From: Rohdeia mirabilis
Lineage (GTDB): Bacteria; Planctomycetota; UBA1135; GCA-002686595
DNA: 64,000 bases
NCBI GenBank assembly: GCA_007750655.1
Contig: CP036290.1
Coordinates: 4,030,001-4,094,000, forward strand
Direction: 5' to 3'
Positions 28,901 to 36,618 of the stretch are shown here, in pieces. Below the pieces are notes generated by a model. The model was not told the origin of the DNA. It did not search any database and was given only the letters and a program-made list of their open reading frames with translations. The translations under genes and the position numbers were made by a program. Positions within the stretch are counted from its first letter, which is position 1, and each line of letters begins with the position of its first letter.

Positions 28901-29270
28901 CGCCGGGCGCGAGCAGCACGAGTTCGGTGGCCCAGGCCTCGAGGTTCGCGAGTGCGTCGAACAGGGTCACCGGCCGGCCGAGCACCGTCGAACGCGCGTG
29001 GGCCACCTGGCCGAGGGGCGCACCGCGACGGAAATCGCGGTAGTCCAGTTCGAGGCGGTAGCCCGGCGCGTCCTCGACGAGCGGCGTACCGGTCGCGTCG
29101 AGGATCGGACCGCGGTCGTAGGGCAGCACGGCGCCGCTGAGCTCGAGGCGCCGCGCCTCGTCGGCCCAGGTGCGGTGCTCCACGACCTGGATCTGGTAGA
29201 GCCGCCCGATCACGACCGCCGCGAGCAGGGCGGCGATGATCACGAGCGGACGTGTCCGACGCGTTCCCAC
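25989..29270 (-). CDS. mrdA: Penicillin-binding protein 2, elongation transpeptidase, unusually large
   Basis: About 1,093 residues from GTG 29270, which has AAGGGGG a few bases upstream and overlaps the end of mreD by 31 bp. The single N-terminal membrane helix (PLVIIAALLAAVVIGRLY) and RGPILDATGTPLVEDAPGY mark a class B PBP. The transpeptidase triad is intact: SVYK (Ser778, Lys781), SCN (837-839) and KTG (994-996). Usual PBP2 length is 600-650 residues with the catalytic Ser near 330, so roughly 450 residues are added in the region before the catalytic domain, rich in Arg, Asp and Glu with helical stretches. The catalytic residues are complete, so it should be active as the partner of RodA. 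Confidence 0.93.
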   Translation of the reverse strand: MGTRRTRPLVIIAALLAAVVIGRLYQIQVVEHRTWADEARRLELSGAVLPYDRGPILDATGTPLVEDAPGYRLELDYRDFRRGAPLGQVAHARSTVLGRPVTLFDALANLEAWATELVLLAPGELHDFGKGAGLRGTSFDIPATERPFDEQRAGRASDLRYYVVALLDVDDDEKGELRRLERRSDTRDSYLRYLARLRDVDERELLADLRAQWLASVERLRVLARRLEWEGEESLGALPIGGAGSSAVEDGAFTALVSDLEGWRRSVEDAASTALFRELYGFHPGRIAPATLVERFDLDWLERRIGWDRARVASWAEQARFGYLHGWRAGYALPRLLARVRLDGQRPDAEHFASIVLGAFARGRDFVAALDGRPTSWRELDELAVLDDLPRVLELDDDDAATATERPPLDPLDPAERELVGATLEWVEATRWIDETRAARLYSEFVGELGTRLESTYGGTLAGVLAADAHRTQAQRADRTRRLALALLDTFEDQFQVALTERLAELAARSPGGLLTLDEERRDRLSERARHLIKDYSSRAVTLHDDPDYDVVFLLTRDAEHYPGVRVVPVRERRTVPRGPEGLPLAQELVGDVALLDANGEIRQRAKSQRLKDLRRDVTRSDTEERELAELMQELLRRDELRGVSGIEASFDAELRGANGYQERIGLEDVYGRGARDEYLTAVEDGDAIRLTIDPDLQRAARETINRPRPVLTDPKLDDAWYAEPVGAIVLLDIQGRVLAAASAPDSSTELDGDEEGERARIVERVFGRPNTFQPVGSVYKPFVALWALDRVPDFDASFMNDCAVPPGKTWAEYEGLRCHAQYGHGQLTLPYALAVSCNPYFARLADVIGFEGVVSVGYDFGFTESTGVLAVGDEIEVGRGLNDWGGRTFEFDDRAQMDLQLRRAANGLQVVEASPAQVARAYLTLARGSRVPLRLVDAVGDREVPWGEPVPLPYARASLDELRGYLEAVTNANAGSASDTLSRTQIGHVVVAKTGSADLSSRTEDGGAVRKHTWVAGWLPAEDPQIVFAVYVHDTTATSGHSAGYVARDLLQKTAVMDWLKERGYEQNFAPYEVRIATGRLANPPRNPLSPR

Positions 29271-29806
29271 GACTCCCCCTTGTGCCAGAGACCGCGAAGA
29301 CCGGGCAAGCGACTCGGCAGACGACCGACCAGGTACGCGACGAGTCCCGTGGCGGCCGCGGCGGCCAGGGCGTCGTCGAGGACACCGCGCTCCGCGGCGA
29401 TCGGCGTGGGCGCCCGCAGCACGGCGGCCGCGTGCAGCCACGCGGTCAGCATCCCGCTCACCGCGGCGACCAGGAGCGCGTGCAGCAGCCGGCCCTCCAC
29501 GCGCAGTTGGGTGCGCGCGTAGCCGATGGCCTCGACCGCGAACCACAGGCCGGCGAGCAACGCGAAGGGCGAGTCGACGCCGAGCGCGGCGCGGACCGTG
29601 GCCACAAGGGCGGCGGCGATGCGCGCGTCGCTGCGTTCGAGTCGCGACGACATGGCCAGCAGCAGGACGAGCGCCAGATCGGGCGTCCAGGGCCCGAGGC
29701 CGACGCCCGGTGCGGTCCCGAACGGTGCGGCCCGCGCGACGGCGCCGGTGACGCCCGCGAGCAGGAGCGCCCAGAGGCCGAAGGCCGTGTAGGAGGCGAG
29801 CTTCAT
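29240..29806 (-). CDS. mreD: Rod-shape-determining membrane protein MreD
   Basis: 188 residues, starting by ATGA overlap with the mreC stop. It has about five hydrophobic helices (WALLLAGVTGAVARAA, DLALVLLLAMSS, ALLVAAVSGMLTAWLHAA, AAAATGLVAYLVG). MreD is poorly conserved, so the identification rests on size, hydrophobicity and its position between mreC and mrdA. It belongs to the elongasome in the inner membrane. Confidence 0.82.
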   Translation of the reverse strand: MKLASYTAFGLWALLLAGVTGAVARAAPFGTAPGVGLGPWTPDLALVLLLAMSSRLERSDARIAAALVATVRAALGVDSPFALLAGLWFAVEAIGYARTQLRVEGRLLHALLVAAVSGMLTAWLHAAAVLRAPTPIAAERGVLDDALAAAAATGLVAYLVGRLPSRLPGLRGLWHKGESWERVGHVRS

Positions 29807-31329
29807 CGCGCTTCGATCCGACCGCGCGCCGCGTCGGTGGCGGCCACTTCGCCCACGTCGTCGTCGGCCAGGCGCACGAACAGGCTCGCCGCGCCGCGCA
29901 ACGGGTCGGTCGGCGCGTCGAGCAGGAAGCGTCGCCCGCGTCCGCCGCTGGAACCCGTCAGCAGGACCGCCTCGCCCACGACGAGCGCGGAGGGCAGCGC
30001 GGTCTCGCCCGAACCGGTGACGAGTCGCAGTCGCACGCGCGTGCCGTCGGGCAGCCCGGCCAACTCGAGCGGGACGGCGTCGCGCAGGTGGAAGGCCACT
30101 TGCCCGGTCGCGCGGTCGAGTCCGAGCGACACGATGCGCCCGAGCACGCGCGGCGCGTCGTCGTGCGGCGGCACCCATTCGCCGTAGGGCGTCTCGATCT
30201 CGACCGGCACGCCCGACACGGGCAACGCGAGTCCGGGATCGGCCAGGAGCGCCACGTCGACGCCGAGCACCGTCGATCCCGTGACGCGTCCGACGAGGCG
30301 ACCGCCGGCGACGACGGCGGCGCCGAGCGGAGCCGACGCGCCGCCGTCGACCCACAGTGCGGCGCCGGCGCGCGTCGGGTTCGGGTCGCCGGCCGACGCG
30401 GCGCGCGCACGCGCCCAGCGTGGCTCGAACAGAGGGTGCGCCGGAGGCTGGACGGTCGGTGCGCCGGGCGGCGTCACGACGACGACCTGGTAGAGACCGT
30501 GGAGGAAGTCGACCTGCGGCGCCACGTGCCAGTCGCCGTCGCTCGCTCCGCGCTCGAGGCGACCGAGTTCGAAGCCGCGCGACAGGTCGGCGAAGGGGTC
30601 GAGCTCGGAGAGCAGTTCGTCGACCACGAGCAGGCCCCCGGGCGTCGCGTCGGGTCGCGACGGGTTGTGCGCGGCGAGCCACAACAGCGCTTCGCCCCCG
30701 TCGAGCGGCCGGCGCCCGACCGCCACGCCGCCGACGACGAAACGCACGTCGAAGGACTCCTTCTGGCCTGGGACCCCAGCGCCGCTCGGCGCGTCCGCAG
30801 CTGCTTCGGTGTCGACGGTGCCCGGCAGTTGCGCCGGGAGCAGCGCGCCGACGAACAGTTGGGGCTGCGTGACCAGGCGCACGACCGCTCGACCTTCCCG
30901 GCCGAGGATCTCGTGCACGCGACCGACGTAGGAATCACCGAACACGACCGGCTGGCCCACTTCGACCCCGACGAGCGTCCAGGGCTCGACGACCAGTTCG
31001 TCGCGGCGACCGCTGGGACGGCGCAGCACGCGCGCGGGCACGCAGCGGCGACCGGCGCGCAACTCCTCGCTCGGCAGGCTGGCGAAGACCAGGTCCTCGA
31101 GCACGCGCGTCCCGTAGGCCTCGGCCGCGATCGCGCGCACGTCCCGTTCGTCGGCCGACACGCTGCCCTGACCGAGCGTCGTCAGGGGCGTGAAGACCCG
31201 TCCGACGACGCGCGACGGGGCGAGCACGAACTCGACGGCGCGGTCCGCCGCGGGCACCGGTCGCAGGGCGAGGAGTGCGCACGCGATCCACGTGACGTGG
31301 AAGAGTCCCCGGGGAACGCGGCGCGACAT
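29803..31329 (-). CDS. mreC: Rod-shape-determining protein MreC
   Basis: 508 residues, longer than the usual 280-370. A short N-terminal hydrophobic segment (LFHVTWIACALLALRPV) anchors it in the inner membrane. The periplasmic part has MreC-like beta strands: VVFGDSYVGRVHEILGREGRAVVRLVTQPQLFVGA and, near the C-terminus, AAVVAGGRLVGRVTGSTVLGVDVALLADPGLALPV. These look like two copies of the same beta module, which would explain the extra length. MreC links MreB to PBP2. Confidence 0.85.
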   Translation of the reverse strand: MSRRVPRGLFHVTWIACALLALRPVPAADRAVEFVLAPSRVVGRVFTPLTTLGQGSVSADERDVRAIAAEAYGTRVLEDLVFASLPSEELRAGRRCVPARVLRRPSGRRDELVVEPWTLVGVEVGQPVVFGDSYVGRVHEILGREGRAVVRLVTQPQLFVGALLPAQLPGTVDTEAAADAPSGAGVPGQKESFDVRFVVGGVAVGRRPLDGGEALLWLAAHNPSRPDATPGGLLVVDELLSELDPFADLSRGFELGRLERGASDGDWHVAPQVDFLHGLYQVVVVTPPGAPTVQPPAHPLFEPRWARARAASAGDPNPTRAGAALWVDGGASAPLGAAVVAGGRLVGRVTGSTVLGVDVALLADPGLALPVSGVPVEIETPYGEWVPPHDDAPRVLGRIVSLGLDRATGQVAFHLRDAVPLELAGLPDGTRVRLRLVTGSGETALPSALVVGEAVLLTGSSGGRGRRFLLDAPTDPLRGAASLFVRLADDDVGEVAATDAARGRIEAR

Positions 31330-31393
31330 GGCGTCGCACGCGGCCGAACGGCCGGGCGCTCACGAACGCCGCGGACCGCCCGCCACGCGCCCC

Positions 31394-32458
31394 CTAGGGG
31401 GCTTCGTCGGAGAACAGGATCTCCGAGTAGAGGTCGAGGTTCTCGAGGAACACGCCCGTTCCGCGCGCGACGGCGGTCAGGGGCTCGTCGCCGATCTTGG
31501 CGGTGATGCCGAGCATGTTGCTGATCGCGCGATCGATACCGGACAGGAGCGCGCCGCCGCCGACGATCACGGCCCCCGCGTCGACGAGGTCGGCCGAGAT
31601 CTCGGGCGGCGCCTCCTCGAGCACCTGACGGATCGCCTCGCAGATGTGCTGCACCGGCTCGGACAGGGCCTCGCGCACCTCGATCGAGTTGATCGTGGTC
31701 TGGCGCGGAAGTCCGGACACCGAGTCGCGCCCCTTCACGGCCATCTCGAGTTCCTGCTCGAGCTCCCAGGCCGATCCGATCTTCAGCTTGATGCGCTCGG
31801 CCGTCTGCTCACCGATGAGCAGTCCGTGCTGGCGGCGCAGGTGGTTGACGATGGCCTCGTCCATTTCGTCGCCGGCGATGCGCAGGGACGTGGCGACCAC
31901 GGGCTCGCCCAGGGAGAGCACGGCGATCTCGGTCGTGCCACCGCCGATGTCGACGATCAGGCAGCCCGAGGCCTCGGTCACGGGGAGGTTGACGCCGATG
32001 GCGGCTGCGATCGGCTCCTCCACCAGGTGCACGCGGCGGGCGCCGGCGCGCTCGGCCGACTGGATCACCGCGCGGCGTTCGACCGCGGTGATGCCGACCG
32101 GGACGGAGATGACGACCCGCGGCTTCACCCAGGTGCGGCCCCCGTGGACCTTCTGGATGAAGTACTTCAGCATCTTCTCCGTGATCTCGAAGTCCGCGAT
32201 CACGCCGTCGCGCAGGGGGCGACGCGCTTCGAACTTGCCCGGCGTCTTACCGAGCATCGCCTTGGCGTCGGCACCGACCGCGAGGCCGTTGTTCAGGACT
32301 TCGTTGGTGCCCTTGCGAACGGCGACCACGCTGGGCTCGTTCAGGAGGATTCCGCGGCCCCGCACGCACACGAGCGTGTTGGCGGTTCCGAGGTCGATAC
32401 CCATGTCGACCGAGAAGTGGCCGAGGACCCACTCCCACGGTTTGAACGGTTTGGCCAT
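31394..32458 (-). CDS. mreB: Actin-like rod-shape protein MreB
   Basis: 354 residues, close to the usual 335-350. Nucleotide-binding motifs are clear: phosphate 1 DMGIDLGTANTLVCVRGRG, phosphate 2 IVDIGGGTTEIAVLSLG, and adenosine VGGGALLSGIDRAI. N-terminal PFKPWEWVLGHF is a likely amphipathic membrane-targeting segment. It forms membrane-bound filaments that steer the RodA-PBP2 synthase. The stop codon lies inside a perfect 14-bp palindrome (31389-31402). First gene of the mreBCD-mrdA-rodA operon; its promoter should lie in the 477 bp before the hairpin at 32936. Confidence 0.97.
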   Translation of the reverse strand: MAKPFKPWEWVLGHFSVDMGIDLGTANTLVCVRGRGILLNEPSVVAVRKGTNEVLNNGLAVGADAKAMLGKTPGKFEARRPLRDGVIADFEITEKMLKYFIQKVHGGRTWVKPRVVISVPVGITAVERRAVIQSAERAGARRVHLVEEPIAAAIGVNLPVTEASGCLIVDIGGGTTEIAVLSLGEPVVATSLRIAGDEMDEAIVNHLRRQHGLLIGEQTAERIKLKIGSAWELEQELEMAVKGRDSVSGLPRQTTINSIEVREALSEPVQHICEAIRQVLEEAPPEISADLVDAGAVIVGGGALLSGIDRAISNMLGITAKIGDEPLTAVARGTGVFLENLDLYSEILFSDEAP

Positions 32459-33107
32459 GCGTGTGCGACTGGGTTGAAGGACCGTCGCGCGGTCCCCAGG
32501 GGGGTGGAGCGCAGCGGCGCCCGGTGCAGCCGCATCGAAGCGGGGCGCTTCGAGGCGAGGCACGGCGCGGAGCTGCGCGAGGAGATGCAGTCGCGGGCGG
32601 ACCGTCCGAGCGGATCGAGGCTTCCGGGACCGGACGGCGCGCGTCGGGATCGGTGGCCAGCGCTTCGCGGTGGACGCCGGTGACCGCGCGGGTCACTGGC
32701 GGCGCGAAGGTCCGCTCGCAGGACGAAAAGGCGTTCGGGGAGTCGTCGAAAGGCCCGCGGCACGATCGACCAACCGCCGTCGTGCGGAGTGTAGCCAGCG
32801 CCGGAACGGTGCGCCAAGCGCCGTCGGCCAGTCCGCTCCGCTGGGTGACACGGAACGCGCCAAGCGGGGACGGCCGAGCCACCTGCGCCACGTCAGGAGC
32901 GGGACGCGGGTGCGCCGCGAAGGCACGTGGAACGCGAACGGCGGCGCTTCCCGTCGGGAAGCGCCGCCGTTCTGCGGGGCCGTGCATGAGGGCCGCTCGG
33001 GCCGGCCTGTCGGTGGGATCCGTGCCGCGCGTCGGAGGAACCGAAGCCCCCGCGCTGCACGCCGCCCGACCGAATCACCGCCTCGGCGAGTCACCGCCTT
33101 CAGCGAA
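32459..33107. other. Intergenic region upstream of mreB
   Basis: This 649-bp gap separates mreB from the small membrane protein gene. It holds a strong 17-bp hairpin (32936-32972) and must contain the mreB promoter. No other gene, repeat or RNA could be supported. Confidence 0.5.
32936..32972 (-). terminator. Perfect 17-bp stem hairpin, probable terminator
   Basis: Arms 32936-32952 and 32956-32972 are perfect reverse complements (GAACGGCGGCGCTTCCC and its complement) with a 3-nt loop GTC. It lies about 135 bp beyond the stop of the small membrane protein gene at 33108 and upstream of mreB. There is no T-run, as usual in very GC-rich genomes. It is the strongest small hairpin I saw in the window. 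Confidence 0.7.
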
Positions 33108-33362
33108 TCACTGATTGCCGAAGAAGAAGCCTTCGCCCGGGTACAGGGTGCCGAGCTGGTTGTCGAGGATCAGGATCGCCGCGATCAGGACGAGGAAGGT
33201 GACGATGCCGATGCCGCCCTCCCAGCCGATGCCGCTGTCCGGATCTTCGACGTCGTCGTCCTTCGACTTGCCGCGGCCCGGACGCGCCGCCGCTGCAGGC
33301 TTGCGCGACGTGGTCGAACGGGCGGAACGTCCGCCGGTGGATCGCTTACGGGGTGCTGCCAT
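33108..33362 (-). CDS. Small single-pass membrane protein, unknown function
   Basis: 84 residues. The first half is basic and Ser/Arg/Lys-rich (RKRSTGGRSARSTTSRK), then an acidic KDDDVEDPDSG patch, then one hydrophobic helix (GGIGIVTFLVLIAAILILDN) and a short aromatic tail ending GEGFFFGNQ. The basic N-terminus suggests a cytoplasmic face near nucleic acid or phospholipid. It follows the coiled-coil gene by 57 bp on the same strand. I do not recognise a family. Confidence 0.65.
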   Translation of the reverse strand: MAAPRKRSTGGRSARSTTSRKPAAAARPGRGKSKDDDVEDPDSGIGWEGGIGIVTFLVLIAAILILDNQLGTLYPGEGFFFGNQ

Positions 33363-33419
33363 GGGTCTGCTCTCGTGTGGGGGTCTGACGAGTTCGGAGT
33401 CGGTGCGAACCGAGTCGAA

Positions 33420-34271
33420 CTAGTAGAGGCGCGTGTTGGCCGAATCGCCCTGGGTGATGCCGTTGTCCAGCACGATCAGCGCGGAGCACATGGTCTCGTC
33501 CACGTTGTCCACGCGAACTTCGCCCTTGTAGGTGCCGTCGCGGTAGATCTGGAAGGTCATGCCGCGCTTGACGTCGCGGTTCTTGCCGACGTTCAGCACG
33601 ACCAGACCCGGGTTGATGTCGTGGCTCAGGTCGACGACGGTGGCCGGGATCGGCGGGACCGAGGAGATGTCGGCCGGGTCGGTGCCCGTCAGCGCGATCA
33701 GCATGTCGTGCTGGACCTGGAGCGCGTCACGAGCCGCCATCAGCTCGCTGTGACGCAGGTCGAGGTTGGCCAGGGACTGCTCGAGGCGGCGCTGCTCGTC
33801 CTCGGCGTTGCGCTGGGCGGTCACCGCAGCGGCGGCCGTGTCCTTGGCGGCGTCACGCTCTTCCTCGGCGGCGACGCGGGCTTCCTGGGCTTCGATGCGC
33901 AGGTTGTTCGCCGTCTCGATGTCCGTGCGGAAGCTGTCGAGCGTGCTGTTGATGCCGGCGACCTGCGAGCGCAGCTCGTCGTTGTCGTCGCGCAGGTCGG
34001 CGAGTTCGACGTTGGCGGCGTCCAGGAGCGAGCGGGCGCTGTCGCGCTCCTCGCGGAACTTGTCGCTGGTCTCCTCGGCCGTGGCGACCTCGGTGCGAAG
34101 CTCGGAAGCCTCGTTGGCGCTGCGTGCCTTCTCTGCTTCGAACTCCTGTTGGAGCGTGTCGTGCGCGTCCTTCCAGCCCTTGTTCACGTCGTGGGCGTGC
34201 GACGTGTAGCCGAGGAAGGCAGCTGCCAGGATGAGGTTCAGGACGATGAAGACGATTCCGACGGGCTTCAT
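33420..34271 (-). CDS. Membrane-anchored coiled-coil protein, unknown function
   Basis: 283 residues. One N-terminal membrane helix (GIVFIVLNLILAAAFLGY) is followed by about 150 residues of charged Ala/Glu/Arg-rich sequence with heptad character, a long coiled coil. A C-terminal globular beta domain follows (TVVDLSHDINPGLVVLNVGKNRDVKRGMTFQIYRDGTYKGEV). That domain pattern (NVGKNRDVKRGMTFQIYR) resembles domains in other planctomycete envelope proteins, but I cannot name it. It is co-directional with the small membrane protein downstream and precedes the mre operon, so a role in the envelope is plausible. Confidence 0.72.
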   Translation of the reverse strand: MKPVGIVFIVLNLILAAAFLGYTSHAHDVNKGWKDAHDTLQQEFEAEKARSANEASELRTEVATAEETSDKFREERDSARSLLDAANVELADLRDDNDELRSQVAGINSTLDSFRTDIETANNLRIEAQEARVAAEEERDAAKDTAAAAVTAQRNAEDEQRRLEQSLANLDLRHSELMAARDALQVQHDMLIALTGTDPADISSVPPIPATVVDLSHDINPGLVVLNVGKNRDVKRGMTFQIYRDGTYKGEVRVDNVDETMCSALIVLDNGITQGDSANTRLY

Positions 34272-34784
34272 ACTGGTGGGGCGCGGTTCCGGATGGACGC
34301 GTGGGCCTCGACGGGGTCGCGAGGGCGCGGGAGTTCAGGACGGCTCGTCGGGCGGCGGGGGTGGCGCGGCCTGCGAGCAGGTGGAGCGCCGGCCCTCGCG
34401 GCATCGGCCCGAGAGGTCTGAGGGGGAAGGTCTGGATGGGGAAGTCGTGTGAGCCGTCGATCGGGTCGTTCGACGCGATCGAGGCTCGGCGCGGTCACGG
34501 TGTGCCGCACGGGGGCGCGACTCTAGCGGTGCCCCGAGGGGGGGTCAAGCAACCCGAGAATCGGGAACGGATGACCCGCAGCGGGCCGAGCAGCGTCCCC
34601 TACCGCGATCGATCGCCGGGGTCACCGACGGACCCGGCCGCAAGTGAGCATCCGGGGCGGACCGCGGCCTGCGCGCCAGGCGGTGCGGCGCGCTCGGGGC
34701 CCTCGTCACCACCTCTTCCTCGACCGGGCCCCGAGCCCTCGAGTGGATGCATGGGGGCACCAGGGTCCCCTCTTCCGCCTCCCG
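34272..34784. other. Intergenic region between lnt and the coiled-coil gene
   Basis: About 510 bp, both flanking genes on the minus strand. It should contain the end of the lnt transcript and the promoter of the coiled-coil gene. I saw only G-runs and short imperfect inverted repeats (such as CCCGAGAATCGGG near 34552), nothing I can call. Confidence 0.45.
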
Positions 34785-36518
34785 TCAGCGGTTCGACGCG
34801 CGCGAGCGGCGCCAGGCCACGAGCGGCCCCGCGAGGATCGCGACCACGAGCAGGCCCAGGGACCAGAGCGGGCCGAAGCGCGTGTAGGGCGGCGCCGAGG
34901 CCTCGGGACCGGGGACCGGCACCTCGGCCAGCATCCAACCGGCCACCGCGCGATCCGTGGGCCGGCCGTCCGGACCGGGCACGAACAACCGCTCGCGCTC
35001 GCGTCCGTCGGGGCCGATCACGCCGGTGATGCCGCTGTTCGTGCAGCGCGCCATCGAACGTCCCGTCGCCGCCGCCATGACCTTCGAGAAGGCCATCATC
35101 TGGTCGAACTCGAACGACGTGCGGTACCAGGCCTCGTTCGACAGGACCAGGTGCGCGTCGACGCGCTCGCGCCGCACCGGTTCGGTGTAGGGACGCACGA
35201 AGGCGTTGTCGAAGCAGACGGTGGTGGCGAGGTGCCAGAGCGCGCCGCTGGGTGCGACCACGCGGTCCGGAATCGTCAACACGCCCGTCGCTTCGCCCGG
35301 CAACAGGTCGGGCACGTAGCCGGCCATCTCGTAGGCGAAGTCGCGCACGAAACCGATCTCGTCGAGACCGAACGCGGTTTCACCACCGATGACCAGGTGC
35401 GTCTTGGGCACGGTCTGCCGCGGCCGGTCGCGCACCCAGGCGGCGCCCACGTTCGTGCGGCGAATGCGTCCGTCGAGCAGCACCCACTCCTCCACGCCGG
35501 AAACGAACGCCGTGCCCTTGGGCAGGAACCGCTCGAGGATCAGATCGCGCACGATCTGCTGTTCCACGCGGTCCGCGTCGAGCAGGCGCTGCGGATCGCC
35601 GTGCCAGGGCGCGAACGACGCAGTCTCGTCGCGGATCGCATCGATCACGCCGGCGGCGGCCAGTTCGATCGGCAGCATCGTCTCGGCCCACACCACGGCG
35701 TCGGGTGGCGCCTCCCCCGCCGCGGCCAGGGTCTCGAGTGCGCTGCGCGTGATCTCGAGCTGCACGTCGAGCCGCTCGTTGGGCGACGCGAACTGCTTGC
35801 GCTCCATGGTCATGCCGGGCTGGACCATCAGGAGCCTGGGACCGCGCTCGAGAACGGGCGGCGGCGACGTCACGGCCCCGAGCAGGAGCGCGGCGCCGAT
35901 CCAGGAGACGGCGCCGATCGCCGCGGTGCGCAGTCGCCGCGCCGCCGCGTCCGCCAGCGCGCCGCCCACGCCCGCGACGACCGCGCTCAGGCCCACGGCA
36001 CCCCAGACGCGCGCGCTGCCGATCAGGAACGGGTCGTCCGCCGCCAGATGCCCGAGCCGCATCCAGCCCCAGGAGAACGGGATCTGCACCGCGTGCTGCA
36101 GGCCTTCGGCGAACAGCCAGGCCAGCGGGGCGAGCAGGGTGAAGGGCAGCGCGCGCGAGGGTCCGGCCACCAGTCGGCGCGCGAGCGGGCCGCCGAGCGC
36201 CGCGTAGAAGCCCATCACCACCATGCTGGCGGGGACCGTGGCCTCGAAGACGTAGCCGATCCACCAGATCTGGATGCCCATGGCCACGCCGCCGACCAGC
36301 CACTCGAGCGTGAAGGCGCGGCGACCGGGGCGCGCGACCGTCGCGATCCAGAGCGCGACGCCGATCGAGCCGAGCCACCACAGACCGCCGGGAACGAGCG
36401 CGCCGGGACCCGCGAGGGTGACGAGCGCCCAGGCGGTCACGAGGCGCGGGAAACGGCGCGCGGGGGCGAGCTCGGTCGCCGAGGCGGTGGCTCTGGGGGA
36501 CGGTGCGGCGTCGGACAT
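34785..36518 (-). CDS. lnt: Apolipoprotein N-acyltransferase
   Basis: 577 residues from ATG 36518 (MSDAAPSPRA). Lnt adds the third acyl chain to lipoproteins in the inner membrane. About six N-terminal membrane helices (to residue about 215) precede a nitrilase-fold domain, and a final helix (WSLGLLVVAILAGPLVAW) is at the C-terminus. The catalytic triad is visible as Glu279 (VVWAETMLP), Lys372 (VPKTHLVIGG) and Cys435 (TVCFDNAF), in the same order as E. coli. NEAWY, seen in Lnt proteins, follows. Shows that this organism makes triacylated lipoproteins. Confidence 0.94.
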   Translation of the reverse strand: MSDAAPSPRATASATELAPARRFPRLVTAWALVTLAGPGALVPGGLWWLGSIGVALWIATVARPGRRAFTLEWLVGGVAMGIQIWWIGYVFEATVPASMVVMGFYAALGGPLARRLVAGPSRALPFTLLAPLAWLFAEGLQHAVQIPFSWGWMRLGHLAADDPFLIGSARVWGAVGLSAVVAGVGGALADAAARRLRTAAIGAVSWIGAALLLGAVTSPPPVLERGPRLLMVQPGMTMERKQFASPNERLDVQLEITRSALETLAAAGEAPPDAVVWAETMLPIELAAAGVIDAIRDETASFAPWHGDPQRLLDADRVEQQIVRDLILERFLPKGTAFVSGVEEWVLLDGRIRRTNVGAAWVRDRPRQTVPKTHLVIGGETAFGLDEIGFVRDFAYEMAGYVPDLLPGEATGVLTIPDRVVAPSGALWHLATTVCFDNAFVRPYTEPVRRERVDAHLVLSNEAWYRTSFEFDQMMAFSKVMAAATGRSMARCTNSGITGVIGPDGRERERLFVPGPDGRPTDRAVAGWMLAEVPVPGPEASAPPYTRFGPLWSLGLLVVAILAGPLVAWRRSRASNR

Positions 36519-36618
36519 GGCGCAGAGCCTACGCGGCGCGGACCCGGGCACCGATCACTGCTCGCGCCGCGACTCCGACCTGCGAGCACGCCGTCGTCGG
36601 TCACCCGTCAGCCACCCG

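Noticed and set aside
26145-29522. 1,125-codon plus-strand frame opposite the PBP2 gene
   Set aside because: Shadow of mrdA; the minus strand has the intact transpeptidase triad.
31389-31402. Perfect 14-bp palindrome GCCCCCTAGGGGGC at the mreB stop codon
   Set aside because: It is mostly formed by the end of the coding sequence and is too short and loop-less for a terminator.
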